The translations under genes were made by a program, and so were the position numbers. Positions 35,813 through 46,500 of a stretch of DNA of 64,000 nt are shown here, in pieces; within the stretch, counting starts at the first letter, position 1, and every line of letters starts with the position of its first letter. The DNA lies in NCBI RefSeq assembly GCF_016786215.1, contig NZ_JADOBG010000010.1, positions 124,001 to 188,000 of the forward strand, written 5' to 3'. Under the pieces are notes generated by a model. The model saw nothing but the letters and a program-made list of their open reading frames with translations. It was not told the DNA's origin and did no database searches. The stretch is from Legionella bononiensis. GTDB taxonomy: Bacteria > Pseudomonadota > Gammaproteobacteria > Legionellales > Legionellaceae.

Positions 35813-38800
35813 TTAAGATAAAGGCAGATTTGAAGCTTTGACACCGAGGTCAACTAGTATACACAAAGGATTATCATACTCATCGCAAATTACAAAATTG
35901 GTTCTAAATGGAGAGTTTTTTAGCGTGTAAACGTGGCTTTTTTGTACTAATCTTAATTTATTGGGTTCAAGAATTATAATTCGTCCTAAACTAAAGGGCA
36001 TTAATCCTGCCTGAGTTTCTGCCAAGTTAATCGCCATTCCTGATTGAAACGCTGCATCCAACAAGCCAATACAGCTTCCTTGTGGCTCTATGACAATTTG
36101 CGTTAATGCTACATTTTCGGTACAACTTATTGAGGATATCCCTTGAAAATAGGCGCCGTATTCTATCCCCAGCTGTTTAAATCGGTTATAAACATATGCC
36201 GCTAAACTCTCATTAAGAACTGATTTTCTTAGTTCACTTTGTGTTTTTTCAAACCAAGGTTGAGTTAAAACAGATTCCTTCTCTAACCAACTGTAGTCTC
36301 CTGTTGCCAAAATTTGATTATCAAGATTTGAAAATTTAAACGCGTTCAAACCGAGCTCAAGATTCAAACACAAAGACTCTTCTTCGCATACTGCTGGTTG
36401 AAGCCAACGAAGATTTTCTAAACACAAAGCCTTATTGGATATATCCTTGGACAAAAGTGACAAAACAAAATCAATATAAGCCACTCCAGGAAGTACTTTA
36501 TGATTAAATACTCGATGCTGGGCAAGAAAAGGATGGTCGCTCGAGATTATTATTGAATAGTGATTTGCATTAATCGGAGTGAATTTAATTTTACTTATTA
36601 AATTGGTACTTGAAGCAAAGGTTTTATGCACATAGGGCTCTGTATCAAAAACATAGGGACTAAGTGCGACCCGTTTTGCTTTAAATGAAGAGAAAAGCGA
36701 CTCCCAATCCACTGGATTACCGGCTAAATAGTCGTCAAGAGCAGCTGAACGTCCTTCTATTGGTTTTTGTAATTGTTCCGTGGCTAATAACTCCTTCAGC
36801 TCCTCAACTAATTGCTGCTTATTTTGTGCTAATACCGCCGTACGACACTCAAAATGAGTTCGCCCCACTGCCAGACTGTAGGCTATATCTAGCAATGGTA
36901 CATCACTCGCCAGGTCGTTCAGTAGATTGTTTAGGCGTGCCCTTAATGCACCTTTTGTTTTAGCAGATAAAACGATAGGTAGGAACACATCCTGATCTAA
37001 ATCACGGCACAGCTCGACTTCATCATAATTCGATAATACGACATGGGCATTTGAACCACCAAAACCAAATGAACTAACCCCGGCCGTGAGATTTTTAGCT
37101 ACCCAGGGTATAGTATTCGAACTTAACTTAAACCTGGAATTCGTTAAATTGATGGATGTATTGAGTGTTTCACTCAGTACATTTGCAGGCAGACATTGAT
37201 GCTTCATCGCCAAAATAATTTTTAATAAGGAAGCAAATCCCGCTGAAGCCTCCAGATGACCTATATTTTGTTTTAACGCGCCTAAATAAATTGACTCATG
37301 TTGATTATCGCCCAAACTAAGTTGCTCAAACTCTTTTAGCGCATCAATTTCTATAGGATCACCAAGCTTTGTTCCCGTACCATGGGTTTCTACAAAACTG
37401 AGATTTTGAGCCAATTCTTTAGGATAAGCTCTAGTTAATAAATCGGTCTGCGCTTGCTGATTGGGTGAGGTAAGCGATGCCGATCTACCACCATGATTTT
37501 CCACCACGTGATGAATAACGGCATGAATAACATCGCCGTCCTCTACGGCTTGTTCCAAAGGTTTCAACAGAAATCCTAATACCCCTTCACCACGCACATA
37601 ACCATCGGCATGTTCTAAAAAGCTCGCGCATTGATATTGAGGCGATAAAAATCGTCCAGCCTGTAAAGCATCGGTGAATTCATTATCCAAGATTAAATTG
37701 GCAGAACCAACAAAGCATAAATCAGCCTTACCTAAAACTAAACTATCCATTGCTCGCGCCAGTGCTGCTAAAGAACCGCTACACGCGGTATCAACAGTAG
37801 CTGAAGGTCCTTTCCAGTTAAAATAAAAGGACAATCTATTAGCCAGCATACTCAGCGAATTACCTGAAAGCGTATAGGGATGTGCAGGAATCTGATGTTT
37901 ACTTAAAGCAAGTATTGAATCCATACCCGTTGCTGCAATAAAACACGCCACTGATTTATGATCAAGGGCTGTTGTTGAAATACTGGCATGCTCTAAAGTA
38001 CGAAAAGCACATTGCAGCAATAAACGTTGCCTAAAATCCAGATGCATAACCTCTATAGGAGAGAGATTAAAAAACTTCCTATCGAAATACTCTACCTTTT
38101 CGATATAACCAGCACGTTCCTTGCTACTTAACCAAGGACGTTTGTGATCACTAATTAAACATTCTTGATTTAGTAATGACTCCCAAAACTCAGTTGGATT
38201 TTTACCACCAGGCAACAATGCATCATAGCCAATTACAGCGATGCGTGTTTGCGTTTTTTTAGAAACCATCAGAGAATAATCTTTGGCGACTGAAATTGTA
38301 TTAAATTGAAAATATTCGGTCAGTTTTTTGATCGTATTAAGATGATAAAACTGGTGAGGGCTCACTGTAAAATCGAGGTGTTGATCACATAAAAACGACA
38401 GTTGATTAAAACTCAATGAGTTAAAGCCATACTCCAGTAAGGATCGCTCTAAATCACTAATAGTAACATTAAAATGCTGAGTAATAAGCCTGAGGATTTT
38501 TTGCTCGAATGTGGTGGGTTCCTTATCATCAATAAGTGGGCAATCTTGTTGCTCAACCTCATAAGCAAGAAGCTTTTTCTTATCTACCTTACCATTATTA
38601 GTTAAAGGAATTGCTTCTAAAAAATGAAAACGCTGCGGCACTTTGTATCCAGGAAGTATTTTATTAAGGCTTTCCTTTAATTGATCCACATTAAGATGAG
38701 TTGGTGAGGTGTAATAAACACAAAGATGCGCTTCCGGTTCTGGAACTAGTAGCGTTAAACCAATAAAATTTGGAATTAACTTTCGTATCTGACTGTTGAT

Positions 38801-41248
38801 CTCATCCAACTCAATCCGATGACCTCGTACTTTGACCTGCTCGTCGTAACGATTGAGGTAGATTAGCGTGTCTTTTGCCAAGGCAATCACTTTATCACCG
38901 GTATGATATCGCTTTAACCCATTTTCCCCATCTTTAAATGAATTAGCTGGATAATTGATATAACCTTGGCCAACTAATTTGCCCTCAATGACCAACTCAC
39001 CAGCCATTCCAAGCGGCATGGATGCCCCATTGCTATCAAGCACATATAACGATGTATTCGCTAAAGGAGTTCCAATAGAGATTAAGCTTGCCGAGTGAAC
39101 TAATGAAGCACTGACCCAAATCGTTGCTTCGGTTGGGCCATACATATTGTAGATCTCAATATTTTGGCGCTTAAAAAAAGTAACCAGATCGGCGCTTAAA
39201 GCCTCACCACCAATCCATAAACGCAAGGTTCTTTTATTATGCCAAATCCATTGGCTTTGCATCAGTAAATTTAGTGTTGATGGAGTTGCCTGCACCACTG
39301 ATACCTGATCTTGATTAATCATCTCACCTAAAATCTGATGAGACGAACGCACAGCAGTAGATGCAATAAGCACGCAACCACCACAAAAAAGTGGCAATAG
39401 AAGTTCGTTAATCGAAATATCAAAACTTATTGCCGTGAGCGCCAGTAAGGTATCGTGTTGAGTAAATCCCGGATGAACAGCCATCGAACAAAGAAAATTA
39501 TTTAAATTATCATAACTAATCATCACGCCTTTAGGTTTACCTGTTGAGCCGGAGGTAAACAAAATGTAAGCAATGTCATTGTCTAGTAAGGGCTCCATAG
39601 ACAAATGGCTGTCCACGTTTTTTATCAAGTCTAAATTAATCACTTGTAGCGCTTCTCTTTCATCTTCAGAGAGTAATTGTTCGGTTTGGGTATCCACAAA
39701 GATAGTTTTTAATTGCGTTTCCTTGATGAGTAAATCCCGTGCTGCTGCAGGTGTATTTTCTGCTATTGGAATAAAGGGGACTTTAGCTGCTAATGTGCTT
39801 ATCATAGCAATTGGAAGTTGACTGCTTCGAGTTAAAAATAAAGCAACACCATGGGTTAATAAGCTTATATCTAAAGTGGTTAAAGTCCTATAGACTGCAT
39901 GGATTCGCTCCTTAAGATCCTCGTAGGATAAAGTTGTACGATCATCAACCACTGCTCTACGTTTTTGATTATGTGATGCAATTGCATCGAATAATGACCC
40001 TGAATAATTACAAAGTGCGCCTTTGCTTACCGGTTGCGCCTCTTCTCTAAATACCACATCTCCCAAGTGCATCTGTGGCTTAGTGACGATTAACGCCAAG
40101 GCTTTTATACAATTTGCCGCCAATTGACTTAATAGCTCCTGCAGCAATGGCCCTTGATTGGATTCAAAACGGATACGTAGTTGTTCTCCATCAAAGGTAT
40201 AAACTAGTGACAAGGTATTAGCCGCGCTTTGATTATCTAAACTTATAACTTCTGCAAAATATGCAGTCTTCGTCTGAGCTACTAGCCCAGGAGACTCATT
40301 AACTACTACATTCAATAAAGGACGATTATTATTTTTTATGGGATCTACGTACTTTAGAAGCTGAATAAGAGGCCTATTTTGTACTGTAACCTGCTCTTTG
40401 CGTGTAGCAACAATTGATTGCAGTATTTGCTCCAGAGTTTGAGTATCCTCACAAGGCACAAATAAGGGTAGCAAGTTGATATCGCAACCAAACTGATTGA
40501 GTTGCCTGTTTAATTTTACATAATAAGCTAATCGAATGATTGTGGCTGATGAGTCATCTTTTAAGTAGTGATGTAAGGTACTAGCCAAAGCAGCACTTAA
40601 TACATGAAAAATCGACACGGAATGACTGTTTTTAAAATTGATTAACTCTCTAACCAGTTCAGGAGAAAGTAAGCAGTCATGACTAATCCATTGGGGTGTT
40701 GCACCATGCTCTAAAAAAGGAATGGCTTGGTGTACGGATTGATTGTGCAGATAATGCTGCCAGTATGAGTCATCTTCCGAGTGCTTTTGTGGCTGCTCTT
40801 GGTGAACTGGGTTCTGCTTACCTGAAAATGCGGCTTCCAGCTCATGAACCAAGAGCCAAAATCCACTGCCATCAATGATTAAATGACTCAAATGAACATA
40901 CAAATACAAGCCTTCATCGCTTCTTTGCCATTGAAATTCATAAAGCGGGGCTAAGGGTTTATGAAATAAAACCTTCTCGCTTGTATCGTGTCCCGACAAT
41001 TCACGGACTGGTTCTATGGATGGCGGTTGAAACCGTTTATAGACCATCCCATCATGTTCATAAAATCGATAATTGAGCTCTTTATGCGCACTAAGAAAGC
41101 GATAAATCGCTTCGTTAATTTGTGTTGGAGTGAGTATCTGTTTGATTAAAAATCGATAACTAAGCGTACACGATTTATCATGAGGATTTTCAAGCAACCG
41201 CCGCCAAATCAGTTGTTCTGCAGAATTTGCTTCCAGTAACTTATACAT
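35813..41248 (-). CDS. Hybrid NRPS-PKS megasynthase: C-A-PCP-KS-DH
   Basis: Product of 1811 residues. Condensation domain (1 to about 420) has SHLIIDG at 121-127 in place of HHxxxDG; the catalytic second His is kept. Adenylation domain (about 430-895): TSGSTGKPKG near 570, YGPTE at 703-707, YHTGD, and NGKVDK near 888. My manual reading of the pocket is D-I-N-Q-W-G-M-I-W, nearest to the glycine code I remember (DILQLGLIWK). PCP serine is 944 (GFNSLS). Ketosynthase (about 1002-1400) is intact: DTACS Cys1156, ETHGTGT His1289, NIGHLE His1331. Dehydratase (about 1560-1811): HxxxGxxxxP reads HRVFNHKVLP (Gly to Asn), second motif DAAFQ with Asp1731. No AT, so it depends on the free AT. ATG 41248 is chosen because AAGG is 9 nt upstream; it overlaps the KS-ACP-TE gene by 8 bp. 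Confidence 0.93.
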   Translation of the reverse strand: MYKLLEANSAEQLIWRRLLENPHDKSCTLSYRFLIKQILTPTQINEAIYRFLSAHKELNYRFYEHDGMVYKRFQPPSIEPVRELSGHDTSEKVLFHKPLAPLYEFQWQRSDEGLYLYVHLSHLIIDGSGFWLLVHELEAAFSGKQNPVHQEQPQKHSEDDSYWQHYLHNQSVHQAIPFLEHGATPQWISHDCLLSPELVRELINFKNSHSVSIFHVLSAALASTLHHYLKDDSSATIIRLAYYVKLNRQLNQFGCDINLLPLFVPCEDTQTLEQILQSIVATRKEQVTVQNRPLIQLLKYVDPIKNNNRPLLNVVVNESPGLVAQTKTAYFAEVISLDNQSAANTLSLVYTFDGEQLRIRFESNQGPLLQELLSQLAANCIKALALIVTKPQMHLGDVVFREEAQPVSKGALCNYSGSLFDAIASHNQKRRAVVDDRTTLSYEDLKERIHAVYRTLTTLDISLLTHGVALFLTRSSQLPIAMISTLAAKVPFIPIAENTPAAARDLLIKETQLKTIFVDTQTEQLLSEDEREALQVINLDLIKNVDSHLSMEPLLDNDIAYILFTSGSTGKPKGVMISYDNLNNFLCSMAVHPGFTQHDTLLALTAISFDISINELLLPLFCGGCVLIASTAVRSSHQILGEMINQDQVSVVQATPSTLNLLMQSQWIWHNKRTLRLWIGGEALSADLVTFFKRQNIEIYNMYGPTEATIWVSASLVHSASLISIGTPLANTSLYVLDSNGASMPLGMAGELVIEGKLVGQGYINYPANSFKDGENGLKRYHTGDKVIALAKDTLIYLNRYDEQVKVRGHRIELDEINSQIRKLIPNFIGLTLLVPEPEAHLCVYYTSPTHLNVDQLKESLNKILPGYKVPQRFHFLEAIPLTNNGKVDKKKLLAYEVEQQDCPLIDDKEPTTFEQKILRLITQHFNVTISDLERSLLEYGFNSLSFNQLSFLCDQHLDFTVSPHQFYHLNTIKKLTEYFQFNTISVAKDYSLMVSKKTQTRIAVIGYDALLPGGKNPTEFWESLLNQECLISDHKRPWLSSKERAGYIEKVEYFDRKFFNLSPIEVMHLDFRQRLLLQCAFRTLEHASISTTALDHKSVACFIAATGMDSILALSKHQIPAHPYTLSGNSLSMLANRLSFYFNWKGPSATVDTACSGSLAALARAMDSLVLGKADLCFVGSANLILDNEFTDALQAGRFLSPQYQCASFLEHADGYVRGEGVLGFLLKPLEQAVEDGDVIHAVIHHVVENHGGRSASLTSPNQQAQTDLLTRAYPKELAQNLSFVETHGTGTKLGDPIEIDALKEFEQLSLGDNQHESIYLGALKQNIGHLEASAGFASLLKIILAMKHQCLPANVLSETLNTSINLTNSRFKLSSNTIPWVAKNLTAGVSSFGFGGSNAHVVLSNYDEVELCRDLDQDVFLPIVLSAKTKGALRARLNNLLNDLASDVPLLDIAYSLAVGRTHFECRTAVLAQNKQQLVEELKELLATEQLQKPIEGRSAALDDYLAGNPVDWESLFSSFKAKRVALSPYVFDTEPYVHKTFASSTNLISKIKFTPINANHYSIIISSDHPFLAQHRVFNHKVLPGVAYIDFVLSLLSKDISNKALCLENLRWLQPAVCEEESLCLNLELGLNAFKFSNLDNQILATGDYSWLEKESVLTQPWFEKTQSELRKSVLNESLAAYVYNRFKQLGIEYGAYFQGISSISCTENVALTQIVIEPQGSCIGLLDAAFQSGMAINLAETQAGLMPFSLGRIIILEPNKLRLVQKSHVYTLKNSPFRTNFVICDEYDNPLCILVDLGVKASNLPLS

Positions 41249-43595
41249 GCTCATCAGCCTTAGTATTCTCAATTGAGTCCACAAAAGAAAGCACTAATGA
41301 ATTAAACTCTGCGGCAGAAGTAATAGGTATGAAATGCCCTGCTTGCTCAAAAACAGTGAGTGCTTGATGAGGAATTGTTTTCAGTCGTTCAACTTGTTGC
41401 GCATTAATTACCGGATCGTGTTTTCCTAAAATGATCTGGGTGGGTGTAGAAATTGCGCTAAGCGCTTGGGGTTCAATGGATAAATGGATCAGCTCTTGAT
41501 AATAGTCTTTCAAAACGGTCATCGCCGTTTTGCAGGAAATATACTCGCTAATCGATTGCTCAGTCTGAAAAACAATTTTTAATAAATCATCTCTACTGTT
41601 CAGATCGTCTTGCATCTCCACTGTTTTTTCAAATAAGCTCTCATCAAATTGAGTGGTGCAGGCAATTAAAGTCATGCTCTTTATTAAATCTCTATGTACC
41701 GTCGCGATTAAAATGCTTAAAATCCCACCCAATGACCAACCAATAAAATGCGCTTTTTGCGGCAAGGAATAAGCAAAGTCCGCGATTTTATTTGCTAGTC
41801 CTTCCAATACTAATGACTCTTCAAGTGCTTGAGCTCCATGCCCAGGATAATGAGGAATACAGAGTCGATAACGGCGTTTTAAAAACATAGGAATCTGTCG
41901 CATCCAGGCTTTATAGTCACTATTTAATGGCGGTAAAAGAATTAAAATAGGCCCATCTCCATTAGAATATAGCCACTCTAAACCATTACTTTTTTTCTTT
42001 CTTAGCCCGGGAATATCACTCTCTATATCCTCGTGTACAGGAGGAGTTAATTCATGAGCAAAGTCCCGCAAAGTCGGGGCGCTCCATACTTTATCAGCAG
42101 AGGTGGCATAACCACGTTCTTTTAATTTGGTCAATACATTCAATGCGCTCAAAGAATCAATGCCCAACTCGGCTAAAGACTTACTTAGATCCAGTTTATT
42201 CGCCTGATAAGATAAAACCTCACATAACACCTCAATACAGGCCTCCATTTCTGAAGTCTGAGTCTCCATTTTTGCTATTCGTTGCTGGTTATTTTTAACG
42301 TGGTATTCAACACGCTCAAAAGAGTATGGGGGTAAGAGTTCGGCGTTAGTCTTCTGATGCTCAACAAACTCCATGATCAAATGACCATTAGAGCCGGTAA
42401 ATCCATAAGCACTGATGCTGGCATACTGCTTTCCTTTAGGCCAAGGAACAGCGGTGGTATTAATCGCTAATCCATCAGGGATAGTCAACAAAGGATTCAT
42501 TGTTTTAAATAATGGATTTGGCGGAATCATTTGATAATGATAAGACAAAGCGACTTTAATAACAGATGCTAAGGCAGAGCAAACCAGGCAATGTCCAATA
42601 ATCATTTTAGAAGCACCTAGATAACTGACTGAATCACCTTGCGCTCCTAAAGCATTGGCTAATCCTCTGAGCTCGATACTATCCCCCAGTTTTGTTGCTG
42701 TTCCATGTGTTTCAAAAAGTGCTATATCTTTTAGGGATAGTCCAGCCTGTTGGTAGCATTGTCTAATTAATGATTCTTGCTGTTTTGCATTAGGCGCCAT
42801 CAGACCATTACTCAAGCCATTATGGTTTAATTTGAGTTCTTTAATTAAGCCATAAACAGGTATACCCAACTCTTGAGCTTTACTTTCACGAATCAAGACC
42901 AGACAAATAACTGCCTCACTGGCTACGAAGCCATCTGCCTTTTCATCAAAAGCCGCGCATTCATGATCTTTAGAGAGCATTTGACTGGCGGCAGCCAAGG
43001 TATGAAATTCACTGGTTGAAAAGATACTAGCCCCACCCACTAAGGCAGCGTCACAATCGCCATTTTTAATCGACAACTGTGCCAAATGCAAGGCAGTAAG
43101 CCCTGAAGAACAAGCCGTATCAATAGAAATTGATGGACCATGAAAATCATAGTAATAAGACAATCTGCCTGACATAGCCGAGGGCGCATTACCGGAAAAG
43201 CTATAAGGATTAATTGCATTGTGCGCATCTTGAGCCAGAATATTTTTATAATCTCCAGGTAAACTCGTACAAAATACCCCGGTATTTAACTCACCCAATT
43301 TTTTTATCGTTAACCCACTGCTTTCAATCGCCTGATACGACACTTCTAATAATTGACGTAATTGTGGGCTCATACATTGAGCCTCATTAGGGGAGCAATT
43401 AAAAAAAGCCGCATCAAAACTATTGGGATCATCCAAGAAGCCAGAATAAGCTGAAGAACCATCCGGCCAGAGTCTTTTCTTTTTAGTAGACACCCTACCT
43501 TGTATCAAATTCTGCCAAAATTCATTGACTGTATGTGCATCAGGAAGCCTGCATGCCATACCAACGAGCGCAATTCTTTCTTGACTAGTGTTCAT
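41241..43595 (-). CDS. PKS termination protein: KS-ACP-TE
   Basis: Product of 784 residues. Ketosynthase (about 5-415): Cys162 in DTACSSG, His297 in ETHGTAT, His335. The last motif is unusual, MIIGHCLVCSALA instead of NIGHLEAAAG. ACP (about 450-520): phosphopantetheine site Ser481 in LGIDSLSA. Thioesterase of the alpha/beta-hydrolase type (about 545-784): nucleophile elbow GWSLGG with Ser621, Asp727 in GKHDP, His754 in AGHFIP. The TE marks this as the off-loading protein, although it is encoded in the middle of the operon. The start overlaps the end of the preceding synthase by 11 bp, and the end overlaps the following one by 8 bp, so all three are translationally coupled. No DH, KR or AT. 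Confidence 0.94.
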   Translation of the reverse strand: MNTSQERIALVGMACRLPDAHTVNEFWQNLIQGRVSTKKKRLWPDGSSAYSGFLDDPNSFDAAFFNCSPNEAQCMSPQLRQLLEVSYQAIESSGLTIKKLGELNTGVFCTSLPGDYKNILAQDAHNAINPYSFSGNAPSAMSGRLSYYYDFHGPSISIDTACSSGLTALHLAQLSIKNGDCDAALVGGASIFSTSEFHTLAAASQMLSKDHECAAFDEKADGFVASEAVICLVLIRESKAQELGIPVYGLIKELKLNHNGLSNGLMAPNAKQQESLIRQCYQQAGLSLKDIALFETHGTATKLGDSIELRGLANALGAQGDSVSYLGASKMIIGHCLVCSALASVIKVALSYHYQMIPPNPLFKTMNPLLTIPDGLAINTTAVPWPKGKQYASISAYGFTGSNGHLIMEFVEHQKTNAELLPPYSFERVEYHVKNNQQRIAKMETQTSEMEACIEVLCEVLSYQANKLDLSKSLAELGIDSLSALNVLTKLKERGYATSADKVWSAPTLRDFAHELTPPVHEDIESDIPGLRKKKSNGLEWLYSNGDGPILILLPPLNSDYKAWMRQIPMFLKRRYRLCIPHYPGHGAQALEESLVLEGLANKIADFAYSLPQKAHFIGWSLGGILSILIATVHRDLIKSMTLIACTTQFDESLFEKTVEMQDDLNSRDDLLKIVFQTEQSISEYISCKTAMTVLKDYYQELIHLSIEPQALSAISTPTQIILGKHDPVINAQQVERLKTIPHQALTVFEQAGHFIPITSAAEFNSLVLSFVDSIENTKADEHV

Positions 43596-46500
43596 TATCC
43601 AGCCCTGCTATTGTTTCTACACTATGGGTATCAAACCAAAATTCTTTTTGTTCAAATACATATCCAGGAATAAAGTGTTTATTGGGTTTTTTCGGGAAGT
43701 ATTTATCCCAATGTATATCTTTACCTTCGCAATACTCGCGACAAAGCGGATCATCCTGAACTTCTTGATTCTCTAAATGCACTATTAGTTCCTCTATCGA
43801 GCTACAACGGGCAATAAATCGATGAGTAAAATGATCTCTGCAGCAACACAACATATAAGAAAGCGCCTCCAGGGGACTATTCATATTCTGTCTCAAGAAG
43901 GCAAGCAATTGAGCGATCATTTCCTGCAAGAGCTCTGGTTTACGAGCTGATAATGGCAAATAAAACGAGTTCTGTGTGTGTGGAGATATACTTAATTCTG
44001 GTGCCTCTTTTAAAACCAGATGAGCATAGGAACCACCAAAGCCAAAGGAGCTAATTCCCGCAACTCGCTCTTTACCTTGCCAGGATGTATTTCTATCAAC
44101 GATTTTAAACGGAGTATTGTCTAAGTTAATATAAGGATTCAATTGCTTGAAGTGCACATTTGCAGGAAGCAGCTTGTTCTTTAAGGAGTAAATCACTTTA
44201 ATCAACGACGCCACACCAGCTGCAGGCTCAAGATGGCCCACATTGGTTTTTACTGATCCCAACATAATGGTATTAGCAACCGTTTCAGATCGTAGATGTT
44301 TAAAGGCTTGAGTCAGCGCATCCAACTCAATGGGATCGCCCAAACGAGTTCCGGTCCCATGTGTTTCTATATAGCTGACCTGCTGGGCCAAAGACCCCTT
44401 ATAAGCCCTAAGTAGTAACTCTTTTTGAGCAATGGGATTAGGTGCAGTGAGCGAATTTGCTCTACCTCCATGATTTTCTGCAGATGAAACAATGATCGCA
44501 TGTATGGCATCTTTATCTCGCAAGGCATCATTAAGGCGTTTAATGACAAATACGCCAACCCCTTCACCACGAACATAGCCATCGGCACTCTCATCAAAGG
44601 TGGCACAGCGAAAATTAGGCGACAAAACACCCATGCTCTGTGCCGCATCAGTAACACGCGCATCAATAAGCAAACTGACCGCTCCGCATAAGGCCAGTTC
44701 ACATTCATTGTTTTTCAAGGCTAATAGCCCGCGATTTATGGCAACCAAAGTACTGGAGCAGGCCGTATCGATAGTCTGACTTGGACCGTTAAAATCAAAC
44801 AGATATGAGACTCGATTAGCAAGCATGGCATGAGAGTTACCTGTCGCCATATAAGGATGTTGTGGGATTTGATTGCGGCCTAATAAATTGTGATAGTCAT
44901 TAAATTGAACACCAGCAAAGACACCAACTTGTTTCATACTGCTGGGAGGATAACCTGCATTAAGTAAGGCCTGATAACTTTCTTGCAAAAACAAGCGATG
45001 CTGGGGATCCATTAACATGGCTTCTTTATTCGATAAATTAAAAAACTGATTATCAAATTGCTTTATAGAGTCCAAAGTCGCAGCAAAATACTCCCCTTCC
45101 CAACGAGTAACCCTCCTGACCGATGACTGATTGTTAACTAAACTAGTCCAAAAGTCTTCTGGCCTGGGACCTCCAGGCAAGAGTGCTGATAAACCAATGA
45201 TAGCGTACTCATCATGAGCGGGAAGCGCATCAACCGTCCTATCCAATTGGGGATGGCTTGATTCATTCTTAGTAATCTTTGGATTTAAGTAATGAGCAAT
45301 TTTGTGCACTGTGTGGTAAGAAAAAAACGCACTTGGTGCTATTGGCGTCCCTAAGTGTGTTTCAATTAATTCGGCAAGCTCTGCTAATAAAACCGACGAC
45401 ATTCCTAGTTCGTTAATACTGGTCCTTGCATTTAAATGGGCTTTATTGATATGAGTAACCTGACTGATGCAGTCGATAACCGTACTGATAATCGAATCTA
45501 GGGAATGTTCTGATGCCTGCAAAGTAGCTGTCTTTTGCGTTAACAGTTTTGTTCGAATATCCGCTGTATTCCCATATAAAGGAATAAGTTGATTTGGATG
45601 TTTGCTATCCATAAGTCGTTCAAAAAGCGTCGCTCCCAATACTTCATTTAGAAGCTCTATTCCCGTCGCCTCACACAAATAGGTTATAGTTTGTGGACTC
45701 AGTGATAGACCATCAACATCCCATAATGGCCAATTGATAGTCAAACTTGCACCAAAACGCTGTGACGTGTTGACCAGCTGCTGGCGATAATGGGTAAAAT
45801 TATCAACAAAAGTATTCGCCAGACAATAATCGGACTGGCCTACGTTGGAATATACCGCCGACATTGACGAGAAAGAAACAAAGAAATCTAGCAGGCAGTC
45901 TTTAGTTGCTTCATCAAGATTTATAGTGCCTTGGACTTTACTATGAACTACCTCAGCAAACACAGCAAAGTTTTTTTCACGCAATAAACCATCGTTTAAT
46001 ACACAAGCACTGTTGATAACCCCACTGAGCGTCCCATGACGTTGCACAATCCCTTTAATTGTTTCATGTACTTTGACACTATCGGTAACGTCCACTTGAT
46101 AATATTCAAGCTTCCCATTGATTGAATGAAGCTTGGCAAACTGTTCTTGCTTCACTCCTAGCAATGGAGACCGGCCCAGGCAAATCACTGTGGCATCGTA
46201 CTGACTTAATAAGCAACGACAAATAATTTGACCTATCGCGCCTAAACCACCGCTAATCACATAAATACCACCCTTCTTTAATAAAGGTTTATGGTGTTGC
46301 TGGATTAATTCTTTATTCTCAATAAATTTTTGTTGTTTCCAATAAGATCCTTGCCACTGATAAACACCGAAATGCTGCTCTTTAATTTGCGTGTTTGTTA
46401 ATAAAGTTACGATCTGAGTTAATGACTCATCGCTTTGAATGACGAGATGATTAATACTTGGATTTTCTAAACTTAAGGTTCTATATAGTCCATCAAATGC

